From Myotis daubentonii (Eukaryota > Chordata > Mammalia > Chiroptera > Vespertilionidae), in the NCBI RefSeq assembly GCF_963259705.1, contig NC_081844.1, positions 33,793,341 through 33,857,340 on the forward strand: DNA of 64,000 bases, read 5' to 3'. The translations under genes were made by a program, and so were the position numbers. Position 1 is the first letter of the stretch. Each line of letters begins with the position of its first letter. This document shows, piece after piece, positions 11,301 to 23,300 of the stretch. The notes beneath the pieces were generated by a model. It had not been told where the DNA came from and searched no databases. It saw only the letters and a list, made by a program, of their open reading frames with translations.

Positions 11301-14300
11301 ATACGAATGCTCATGGGCAGCTGGGCTGTCATAGCCAGGAAGTTCTGCTGTAGCGCTCGCTGCATGAGCCGTTGCTGCTCATCCGCCACCAGGGCCATCT
11401 TCTTCTCCGGAGGCTCCCCAGACTCCAGCTTCTCCCGAAGCTGCTCCAGGGCGGCTGCCTGGGCGGCCACGGCTGCCTGGGCTGCTGCTGCTTGCACTGC
11501 TACTGCCTGGGCGGCCACCACGGGGTGGCCCGCCAGGGAGACTGGCAGGCGACCGGGGACTGTGATGGGGATGGCCGAATCCTCCTCTAGACAGGAGAGA
11601 AGAGGAGTTGGTGGCCAAAAGGGAAGTGAGGTGGCTTGGCTCAGCCTTCCACCCACACAAGAATGAGCATTCTCTTGAATACCTCCACTGATGGAATGCT
11701 CACTCCCTCTCTGAGGGAAGTAATTTTGAAAGTTTATTTATTTAATCCTCACCCAAGGACATGCTTAGAGAGAGGAAGGGAGAGAGAAACATCGATGTGA
11801 GGATCGAACCCACAACCCAGGTATGTACCCTGAACGGGATTGAACTGCCACCCTTTTTTCCCTCATTGATCCCTTCCACTCTGCCCCCGCCCTTTCCAGG
11901 CCTTCACCACACTATTGTCTGTGTTCATGGGTTATACATATACGCATATAAATTAATTGGTTAATCTCTCCCCCACCAATCCCTCCGCCACCTTGGAATC
12001 GAACTGCCACTTTTTGGCATACGGGACCAGGCTCTAACCACTGAGACACCCGGTGGCCTAGGCAGTAACTAGGTTTCTGAATAGACACAAGTGCTATAAA
12101 ACACTTTCTAAAGCAGGTGATCATACGGGTGATAACACCACTAGTTATATACTAGTATTATAATAGTATTTAGCATCAGTACTATGTAGATACTATAATA
12201 GCATATAACGTATTATATAATACTAATCATAACAACAAGGCTCAGAACATGTCTAAAGCACTTCCATCTCAAACAGGAACCATCTCAAAGGGCCATTTCA
12301 ACAACCCCCAGTCTACTCTTATCTCTATATGAGGAAACTAAGGCTCAAAGAGGATTCATAACTTTCCCAAGGCCACAGAGCTGGAGAAAGGCTGAGCTGG
12401 GATTCGAACTCAGGCAGCCCAACTCCAAACCAGCTCCTAACCATTCCCCGCTTCTGTGGTTAAAACAAATGTCCCCGTCTTTCCCATCCACTAGGACCAC
12501 TAGGTTCCACTAGGACCTGCTGTCTCTTCTCCCCCCTACTCTCTCTGCTGTCTGTTGTTTCCAGGCTCTCTCATGATTCCCCTTTTATGTTTATTTTATT
12601 TTTAAGCCTTTTTATTTTTTAAAAAATATTTTTATTGATTTTTTTACAGAGAGGAAGGGAAAGGGATAGAGAGGTAGAAACATCGATGAGAAATATTGAT
12701 CAACTGCCTCTTGCACGCCCCCTACTGGGGATCGAGCCTGCAACCAAGGTACATGCCCTCGACGGGAATCGAACCCGGGATCTTTCAGTCCATGGCTCGA
12801 CGCTCCATCCACTGAGCCAAACCGGTCAGGGCATGACTCCCCTTTTATCTTATCTGCTACCATCTTCCCCAGCTCCAGCATGAGACCTGGTCCACATGGA
12901 TGCTTAATAACCTTTAACAGGAGATATAGTTGAAACTCCCCAAAGCCAGGAGGGTAAACCAAGGCCCACAGAATACTGAATGACTAGTATGAGCAAGACC
13001 TAACTTTTCAGGGCCTTGTGGGGATTGCCTCAGATCCTTGGGCCACTCCCAGGAAGTAGGGAGTCACAGCCTGTGTGGTAGAGGAAAAATAAGAACCTAG
13101 ACATGCAAACTGGCCAGCATGAGTCCATACTGCCACATGTGCTATCTGTGCTCTATATTAGGAAGGATTCCAGGCTCGGGGGAGAGAAGACTGTGATCGA
13201 CTGGTGATGTCTGCCATGGGTGCGAACTAGGAATGGGGGGCTGTTTGTCAGGCATCTGCAAACCTGGGCCTGTTGCATGCTGGGCATTTTATACACTGAA
13301 GGCTCCCAACAATTCTACAAATAGGCGGCAATTGTCTCCACTTTACTCATAAGGAAATCGAGCTCAGAAAGGGACACTGAGCTACCCAGGGGCACCTACC
13401 AATAGCTTCAGAGATGGTTAAAGGGTCAATTTGATAGACCCATACTGTACTCTCAATGATGTCTGCTGGGGCAGAGTGCTGAGGAAGATTCTAAAGTTCA
13501 AAGGGAAAAGAATACAGTGATGAACTAATAACGTCTGTCATGGGCAAGGTGCTGAAAAAAACTATGGTGATGAATAGTGTCAGCCACAGGCAGAAGACGG
13601 GGCCAGTGCTACAAGAAATGATTAGAAATGCACGCTCAATTAACAACTGCCTTGCATGGACTGGGAAAACGGAGATTCATTAGTAATGTCGGGGTGGGAA
13701 ACGTGTGCTTGATTTGTAATGTCTGCCTTGGCATAGAACTGAAGAAAAAACTATTGATTAGTGGTGCCGGCCATGGGCTCAGGATTAGTCATGTCTGCTT
13801 GCTGTGGGCATGGGGTTTGAAAAATGTTAATTGTTTAGTAATGTTTGCCATGAGCACAGGTTTGCCACCCTCTTCCATGACAACTTTGGAGTGGATCAAC
13901 CTGCTTACCCAGAGAGGGGAAAGGCACCAGCCCCACAAGCCATACAACCTGAGCTGGGAGCAGCCCCCAGGCTCGTGCAGCCCCTTCCTTACCTTTCTTG
14001 ATCTTGGGCGCTGGGGTGATGGAGCTGCCATTGGTGCTGGTGGCCAGGCCCAGGGAGGACACGGGCAGTTTGGGTGAGGAGAGCATGCTGTGGGCACCAC
14101 CTGGTGAGTAGGCGAAGAGGGAGCCCCCAAAGCTCTGGCGGCGGCCCTCCCGTCGGTTGCTGTCAATGGCCGCCTGGAGCTCATTGGGGTTGCTGAGGCC
14201 GCGTTTCTCGCACTCGTAGGGGTACAGGTACTTCATGTACCTATGGGAAGGGGAGAAGGGACAAGGTGGCACCTGGGACACCTCCCGTGACTCCCTGCGG

Positions 14301-17300
14301 CCCTTGGCATTCCCGCTGTGGCACCACTTCCCCGCCTCCATCGTGCATCGCTGCCAGGGAGTCGCTCGACAATGCTGAGCCAGGCTGACTGCTTCTGCTG
14401 TTCCCTGTCTCAGTGCCTGTCCCCATGGCTGCCTCCCACTAATCCTTCAATACTGAATTCCAGAACCTCAGAGCCAGGAACTTCCTTAAAGCCCCACCCC
14501 AGGTTCTCAGGATTCCGACTCCTCACGTGGCCCCGTGCCTCTGCGGTCCTTCCTGTCCCAGGCCCTCTGCGCCGCAGCACTCACTGGGTCCGCAGGGTGA
14601 AGGCAGCGCTGGTGATGGACGTGGGCAGGTTGAGGCCCTTGGTGATCTCCCGCCACAGCTTCTTATTGATGACCTCCACCAGGCCGCCCTTTTCCGTCAC
14701 CAGCACATACAGCATGAACAGGTCAAGCACCTGCTTTGCCATGATGGGGATCCGGTTCACGGGCGTCCCTGTAGGGGAGGGCCAGTGTGGGCGAGGGGGA
14801 TGCTGCTGCCAGGGCCAGGGCCCCACAGGCAGCAGATGCTGAGTCTATGGCTCACACACAGGTTCAGAGCAGGGTCTCCCCAGCCGTGTGGACATCAGGG
14901 TGGGTCACGCTCTGTGGGGGCATCTGGACACCGTGGGATGGTGAGCAGCATCCCTGGTGCCCACCCACTCGATGCCAGAAGCACCCCCGGTAATGACAAC
15001 CATAGATATCCCTGGCATTGCCCAGTGTTTCCTGGGACAGATCGCCCCAGGTGAGACCCATCCCCTGCTCCAGGCCGTACTAAGGTAACAGCTCTGCCTC
15101 AGTTTCTTTTTAAAGATTTCTTTTTATTGATTAAGGGTGAGGGAGACAGAGAGAAGCTTCGATGTGAGAGCAAGACATCGACTGGCTGCCTCCTGCTCGC
15201 CCCTTACCAGGAATCGAGCCTGTAGCCTGGGGCATGTGCCCTGACTGGGAATCGAACCAGCAACCTTTCAGTACATGGGATGATGCCCAACCAAGCGATC
15301 CACACTGACCAGGGCAGGGGTCCTCAAACTTTTTAAACAGGGGGCCAGTTCACTGTCCCTCAGACCGTTGGAGGGCCGGACTATAGTTTAAAAAAAACAC
15401 TATGAACAAATTCCTATGCACACTGCACATATCTTATTTTGAAGTAAAAAAACAAAACGGGAACAAATACAATATTTGTATTTGCATGTGGCCCGCGGGC
15501 CGTAGTTTGAGGACCCCTGGATCAGGGCCTGCCTCCGTCTCTTTATCAGTGATCTGGCTCATTGCTCAACTCAACTGAGGGGAGAAGACGAGTGTAGAGG
15601 GGGAGATGCTGGGGGCAAGTCTGGGGAGGAGCACGAGAAACGCAGCCTTTGTTGTTCCTACTCCCGTCAGCAACCACAACAGCTGCCAAAACAACCCCGC
15701 CTGAGCTCGCAGAGGCCCGCCCCTCCAGGCTGGTTTGCGGTGTGTGTGGGGAGGGCCGTAGTCAGGGAGAGAGAGCTTGGTTAATCCACTTACAGCAGTG
15801 GTTCCAACGTGGCACACACACCCCACAGGAGGGCACTTGGAATTTCAGGGGGGCAATTCGAGAATGAGTTATTAACGGCGAATTTTTTGCATGTCTTATG
15901 GTGCTAGGGGCCTCATATACAGCATATAAATATATATTGTGACCTATTCAGTTCTCTATTATATGTTTTGGAACTTTATTTGCTATATTTTCATATTACT
16001 TGACATTATTATTATTTTTTAAAACAATTTCTTAGCGATTTCTTCCTCGGTACTTCAACTGTCCTTTCGTTCTTTTATTTTTCTCTTTCATGGGTGCCAT
16101 GTTCTTTGGAAGCTTGTTTAGACCAAGTTAATGGCCTTTTAGGCTTCCTCCACGTGAATAGGAGTTCACTTTTTATACAATAAGAATTATATGTCACGGG
16201 GGGGGGGGGCATCAGGATTTTAGGATGCTTAGGTGGGGCATGGCCACAAGAAGGTTGGGAACCACTGACTTAGAGAGTGGGGCAGTGGGCTAGCCCAGGG
16301 AGACAGGGAGGTGGGGCAGCCCAGGGAGGGGAAGGTGGTGGGCTTGCCCAGGGAGAAAGGGCAGTGGGCTGGCTCAGTGAGGGGAGGACTGCCCCCTGCA
16401 GATAGGCCTGCTCCCCTCTTCTGCTCACCTGACCTTCTCTATCCTCTTACCCAGAAGTTCCCAGCCTCAGAGCCTTCAGATATCAGTGTGGCCTGTCTGG
16501 CACTTTCCGGGCCAAGGGTAGAGAAGGCCCCCTTCAAACCTCTGTCCCTGGCAGTGGGATCCTGGGCATCCTTTCTATGCACCCCTCGCCCTGCCCTGCT
16601 CACTTGGATCCTCCGCGCCCAGCCTGGCATAGAGCGAGCATTCCATGAACAGTGCAGGCTGACAAGCTACATCTCAGCCTAAGGGTCATGCTTACCGCCC
16701 CCCCGCCCGCCCCCTTTAGAGATGGGCAAAGGGGGCTGCAGAGTGTGACCTGAGGGAGGAAGGTTCGAGGGTGGGGGCCAGCTTGCCTGTCCCACGGGCC
16801 TGGACGACACCGTCCACCTCTGGACATTCTAGAACCACCTCCCGCCACCTTTCCACTGCTTTCTGGCCCTTCTCACGTTGCAAAATCCCCAATGAGCTGA
16901 GAACCACAGGAAAATGGACCTCAGACCTTCCCCCATCGCCCCAATTTCATTTTCAGCCCAAGGGGGAGAGAGAAAAAGCAACACCAGTGTCAGCACACTC
17001 GGCCGGAGATGTGGTCACAGCGCCATCCTGCCTGGACACAGACGCAGGCTCTGCCTGGTGGGGGTGGGGGTGAATGAAGGAATCAGATCCTCCGGGCTCT
17101 GCCGCAAGCAGGCCAGTGGGGCCTGGACGGATGTTTATAGAAGGAGGGGGCTGGGAGAGCACAGAGAGGCATTGAGGGTGGGCAGTGAGGGCTGTGGGGG
17201 AGATAAGAAAGGGTGGAGAGGTCGTCAGGGAAACAGCAGGAGGGTGGGGTAAGGCTCTTACTTTGTGACCCTCTGTCTGGAGGGCAGCTGGTGAGATGCA

Positions 17301-20300
17301 GGACATGGTGTCCTGGGTGAAGGGGGTCTGACAGATTCTCTCCCCCAAAGGCCCCCAATTACAGGGGAGGAGGGTCCCAGATGGCAGGGAAGAGAGGGCC
17401 TTGGAGCTGGGTTTTGAGAAACGCATAGGAGTTCGCTGCCGCCTACCTTCCAGGAGCACCGGTCTTGGTGAAGAAGGCAGGACTGGACACAGACCCTCAC
17501 AGCCCTGGTTGGCCAGGGGCTGGACTGATGTATCTGGGGCCTCCCAGCCTCACCCACAGCCAGGGGCAGCTCACAGTACCTTCTAGGTACCTCTAAGACA
17601 CCGGGTGGCTGGTCTTGGGTAAAATGGGTGGACTCCAGGCCTGGAAACTCTGAACCCCATGGCAGGGGGGTAGGAGGGAGGACCCAGGCAAGTGTGGACA
17701 GGCCGATAAAGAGAGCAGGGGCATCTCTCTGACCACACAGGGGACAGCAGCCCCAGCGGGGGCTGGACCGGACGATAACACGATAACATGAGAGGGGCCC
17801 CTACCCCGGGGCTGGGTCTACATTCTTCCATCCCAGCACAGGAGGGGTTAACTCAGAGGCTGCAGCCCCCTCCCCTTTCATCTCCTTCCCTCTGGGCCTG
17901 ACTAGGCCTGTGTTTATAGAAGCTACTGGTGAGGGAGGGGTGGGCAGAGGCCCAGGACAAAGCAGCAGGGGCCAGGCCCCTGCAATGGCCTGAGTGGACC
18001 CTGCAGCCCGCTGGCCCCACCCCTTCCTGCCTCTGTGGCTCCAAGGCCATGTGCCCTCCCTGGGCCTCAGTTTCCTTCTCTGAGCAGCAGGATCATCAGA
18101 ACCCCCCACGGGGGCTGTCCAGGGTCAGAGGAATGAGCCCCCCCCTGCAGGGGGCATTCCTGTTCCTACAACAGGCCTGGGGTCCTCCCTGTGGCAGCTC
18201 CAAGCTGAAGGCGAGGCCCGAGGGCAGGGGACCTCTGGGGGCCCCCTAGCTGCCCCTTGTCCTCTCTGAACCTGGGTCACCCCAAATGCCTCTGCTCTCC
18301 TCCATTGTCTGGGCCTCAGTTTCCCCACCAACTCACTCACTCACTCACTCCAGTCCCCGCTCCTGTCACTGTTCTCAGGGCCCACACATTTCCTGGTGGG
18401 GCCTGGGTTGGTGTCCATCTCACCCCAGACCAGGGGGAAATGAGGGGATGGGCTGCAGTGGCAAGGTATACTGTTGGCACTCAATAAATGCAGTATTGGT
18501 ATTCAGGACGTTTGGGGCATTGCAATCAGCAGGGACTGATTGTGGCCCATCTTACAGACAGGGGGACTAAGGCCCCCGGAGGAGCAGGGGAGGGGCTGGG
18601 GCACCAGAGGGCACTCTAAGCCTGCGTGGGGAGCTTCCGTCCTGTTGCCCTAGCGCCCACTTCCCACTTGCCCACCTGTGAATCCAACCCACTCTCCAAA
18701 CAGAGGCCAGCCCCACCCTGTGTGGGGGATCCTCCATCTCAGCAGCCAGGGAAAAGGCTGAGCCGCGCCCCCCGCCCCCCCGCCCCCCACACAGCAAGGA
18801 CGTGCCCCTTAGACTCCCTCAGCTGTGCCTCCCCCTCAGACCACACGTGGTATGGCCACGTCTCCCCCTCAGACACCTCCTGGACGCCTTCAGCCACAGG
18901 AAACTCAGTGCCACTGACACACCGGCCCAGGCTGCGGCTGGCATGGTCCCCCTTCCTCGTGCCCATTTCCCACCACTTCCCCACAGGCAGGCCTCACCTC
19001 GCTTCTGCATGAAGCTGAACAAGTCGTCCAGGAACTCCTTCCTCTTGGGGTCCCCGTCCAGTTCGTAGAGCTGTGAGGACAAGGAGGGGAACAGTTACCT
19101 GAGGCCAGGGCTTGGCACAGGCACCATGTCTCCACCACAAGGAGTCCACTGAGGGGCTCTGACAGGGACGGGCACGGGGGTCCCAGCCCCAGCACCACCG
19201 GAGTTCAGGTATCTCCCGAGGCCCCACCAAGCAATGAGCCTGCCCCCCACTTTCCGGTGAGGACAGAGCCACCTGACGAGTCTCCCAGGTGGTGGAAAAC
19301 AACAGAGGTTTATCCTACTACAGTTCTGGGACCAGAGGTCTGCGATAGAGGTGTGGCAGGGCCAAGCTCCCTCCTGAGGCTCCAGGGGGGCCCCTCCTGC
19401 CTCTTCTAGCTTCTGGGAGCTCCAGGCGCCCCTGGACTTGTGGCCGCACCACCCCAGTCTCTGCCTTTGCTGCCACATGGCTCTCCTCTGTGTCCAAATC
19501 CCCTCTTCTTACAGGACACCTGTCACTGGGTTTAGGGCCACCTCATCTCATCACAATGTTTAACTAGTGACATTTGCAAAGACCCTACTTCCAAATAAGG
19601 TCCCGTTCACAGGGACTGGGAATTGGGCCTTAAATACATCACTTTAAAAAATCATTTTAGAGAGAGAGAGGGAGACAGAGAGTGGGGAGAACCCATCAAT
19701 TTATTGTTGCACTGGTTTATGCATTCATTGGTGGATTCTCATTTGTGGCCTGACCAGAGATGGAACCTGCAACCTGGACGTACCGGGATGATGCTCCCGC
19801 TAACTAAGCGACCCGGCCAGGGCTTAGACCAGGGGTGGGCGAACTTTTTGACTCGAGGGCCACAATGGGTTCTTAAACTGGACCGGAGGGCCGGAACAAA
19901 AGCATGGATGGAGTGTTTGTGTGAACTAATATAAATTCAAAGTAAACATCATTACATAAAAGGGTACGGTCTTTTTTTTTTTTTTTTTTAGTTTTATTCA
20001 TTTCAAACGGCCGGATCCGGCCCGCGGGCCGTAGTTTGCCCACGGCTGGCTTAGACACATCATTTTGGGGGAACAGTTCATACCAAACAGCATCCACCCA
20101 GGTTGTTGCCACCATGAGGAATCCTGACCCTGTCCAGTGAGTCACATGATACAGAGGCACAGAGGCAGCGGGGAGACTGCACCCCGGACTGTGGAGGCCT
20201 CGGGGTCTAGACTCTGTCCTGGGCACTGGCTGCCTGGGTTTGCCAGTCATAGCAGGAGGGAAAGGGCCTCCTTTTGGGGTTTGGGAGGCAGGGGGTCCTC

Positions 20301-23300
20301 CACCCCATTGGCCATGACCTCCCAGGTGCTGGGGGAGAAAGCCAGGAGAGATCATTAAAGAGTGAGGAGGGGGAAGGCAACTGGCTGAGGAGAAGCAGTG
20401 AAAATTAAGCTCTAGGAAATACAGCACTGTGACTGCCTGGTCATGGAGGGACCGGGACCATGGGGGACCTCAAAACCACCATTTAGCCTCAGCTCAGCTG
20501 GAATCATCCATCATCAGGGCCCAATAATGCCCCAATACCCAGTTCCTCCAACAGAGATATCCGGGGTCCTAGGGAGGTGGAATTGTCAGGGCCAACCATT
20601 CCTCAGCCATTTTGCCCCTCTCTGGGCCTCAGTTTCCCCATCTGTGTAATGGAGACAAAATGGGGCCTCCAAGGCAAGGACTGGGGGAGACAGGAGCCCA
20701 GACCTGGGTGGTCGAGGCCTTTGTCTCCTCCTGCCGGGCCTGGCCCGGCCACATTCCTGTGCTGATTTATGGCGTCCAGGGAGGCCCATATTTCCCCGCC
20801 TGAAGGGCGTGGGCCCAGCAGGTGGACCTTCCATCGGCGTGCTCACGCCAGGCCTTGTCTGTCCACTCCCTGCCCACGTGACACCCCCTGTGTCCCCTCC
20901 CCACTCTCCTCCTCCCTGGCTGGGAGTGGGAATTCACGCACGCCTGGTTCGGTCTGCCCTGTGGGAGATCAGGGATGCTGTCTGTGTTGTTGCCAGTATC
21001 TAGGAGGTAGCTGAGCACACAGCAGCTGTGTAGGAAGTGCTAGCTAAGTGAGCCCCGCTTTCCAAGCTGCAAGGTGGGCCCAGCAAGGCAGAGAGTGGGG
21101 TCGGGTAGACTCATGCATTGGCAGGTGCCCCCAGAACCTCGGGAGGGGACCTTATTGTGAAATAGGACCTTTGCAGATGTCATGAGCTAAGATGAGGTCA
21201 CACTGGAGGTGGTGGCCCTAATCCAATGACAGTGTCCTTATAAGAAGAGGTGGGAGTCCTGACCGGTTTGGCTCAGTGGACAGAGCGCCGGCCTGCGGAC
21301 TGAAGGGTCCCAGGTTCGATTCCGGTCAAGGGCATGTACCTGGGTTGCGGGCACATCCCCAGTATGAGGTGTGCAGGAGGCAGCTGATCGATGTTTCTCT
21401 CTCATCGATGTTTCTAACTCTCTATCCCTCTCCCCGCCTCTCTGTAAAAAAATCAATAAAATATATTTTTTTTAAAAAAGAAGAGGTGGGACACAGATAC
21501 AGAGAAGCCACGTGGGACAGAGGCAGAGACTAGAGAGACCAGGGCGATGTGGCCGCAAGTCCAGGGACACGGGAGCCCCCAGAAGCTGGAAGCAGCAGGA
21601 AGGACCCTCCCCAGAACCTCCGGGAAGCGCGGCCCTGTGACACCTTGATTTCAGACTTCTGGCTCCGGGATACGAGAGGATAAATTATTGTTTTAAGCTG
21701 CTCCGTGTGTGGTCATTTGTCACGGCGTGGAAACTCATTGCGGGCAGCGTGTTCTCCTTTGAGATCCTGACCCAGGTGGGGGAGGGTCCACACGGCCTAA
21801 ACCCCTTCCCCAGGCCCAGCCCTCACAAGACCTCCGTGCTCCTCCTGCCTCAGTCCCCCCCCCCCCCCCTTAGAGGCCACTGTGCCATAAACACAACAGA
21901 GTCACCCTCAGCACCTGGAACCGTAACGGCCCTCATCGTCCAGGTGGGAAACTGAGGCTCAGGGCGGAGACCAGCTGCTCCATAACCCCTTGGCAGAGGG
22001 GGCGGGCTCAGTGGGGGTGCGGGCTGTTAACCCCAGGCCAAATGGTGGGCAGACCCCGTGGGGCCAGGGCATAGCATGAGGCCATAAAAGGCGATGTGTG
22101 GTGAATAAGGCAGCTTTAATAGCCGTGTCATGGGCAGCTGACAACAAAGCCGGGCAATAAAGGCTACCCTAGCTTTATGGGGCTCTGGCCCCAAGTTCCG
22201 CACCCCTGTGGCGTGTGTCCCGCCCTAGCCAGCTGGATGGGGCTGTCCGCCAGGCCACAGGAATGGGGAGCTGGGGACGGTGTCGAGACTCCTCATGGTG
22301 GTGTCCAGACCCCCCTGGTGGGCCAGTGGGCCAGGCTGCCTGTCCCCACAGGCTCTCGAGTCACACAGCTGGGCCATAACACATCCTTCACCGCACCCCA
22401 GCCTGGTTCCCTGGCTGGAACCCTGTCCCCTCAAGGCGGACAAGAGGCGCTGAGATCGGCCACCTGCCATACCCAGGGCCACAAACCCAGGCTGGAGACT
22501 GGGCCAGACCTCCGGGAACTCCTCCTTGGGGCTGAGGCCTGAGACAAGGGCCCCGCTCTCCTCCCTGAGACCTGATTTCCCTGGGACCAAGTGCCAGGCA
22601 CCGAGGATGAGTCTCACTCTGGCTTTTGTCTGATTCTAAGGAAACCCATCCCTGCAGCCCACGAGGTCCCACAGACCCGTCTCACCTCTCACCTGGCCAC
22701 TTGCTGCTACTCAAACCCGTCAGCAGGTTCCACCTCCCGGCCTGTGCCCTGGCAGTTCCACCCACCTGGAATGCCTTTCCCAGCTCTGCCCCAGCTGGCT
22801 TCCCCTTCATGCAGAGGTCCCACAGCTCAAGCGTCATCACCACCAAGGGCCCACCCCTCCCTGGGTCCCCGCCCTCAGATATCTCAGCCACAGCCCCGTC
22901 TCTCCCCGAACACTCTGCTCTCACTTGGAACACCTTTACTGATGAGGATGGTTTCCTTACTCACCCCCACGCTCCCCCAACCTAACCCTCCTGTCACCCG
23001 ACCCACATGGATTCATACCCTGGTGGTCTGGTCCCCTGTCCTTCAGCCCCAGCAGAATGTTGGGGATTTTGTATCTTTTGTCCCCAGTGTCTAGAATTGG
23101 TCACCCAGCAGACACCCATTAAATGGACCTGGGTTCCTCAGTGCCGCATAAGGACAGGGACACTCATCCTTTCCCAAATCCAGCTACACCCAAGCCAGGG
23201 CCATGCTGGGCCAGCTGTGACCTCGGCTGGGTTCACTTCCTGCCCTGTGACCCTTCTCAGGCCTCAGTTTGTTCAGCTGTGAAATGGGTGCAAAAGTTCA

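Larger units (their letters stand above)
11587..13992 (-). other. ARID3A intron 6
   Basis: Contains an interrupted old SINE (11730-12056), a MIR (12280-12450), a Ves SINE (12616-12832), a second MIR (13257-13405) and a degenerate tandem array (about 13188-13862). An AT-rich patch with TAGTATTATAATAGTATT-like repeats lies at 12130-12230. Confidence 0.7.
14769..18997 (-). other. ARID3A intron 4
   Basis: Contains a SINE (15110-15306), two hAT elements (15315-15519, 15796-16267) and about 2.7 kb of largely unique GC-rich sequence (16280-18990). In that part a 12-bp motif TGTTTATAGAAG occurs twice (17132 and 17911). An ACTC repeat lies at about 18336-18350. Confidence 0.7.
19240..20110. mobile_element. 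Ancient interspersed repeat, interrupted
   Basis: 19270-19640 and about 20057-20110 look like one old element (TTACAGTTCTGGGACCAG-like start, ...CTTCTTACAGGACACCTGTC..., ...GCAAAGACCCTACTTCCAAA...). It is split by a SINE (19646-19821) and a hAT (19830-20048). A related copy lies at 30520-30850. I cannot name the family with certainty. Confidence 0.5.
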
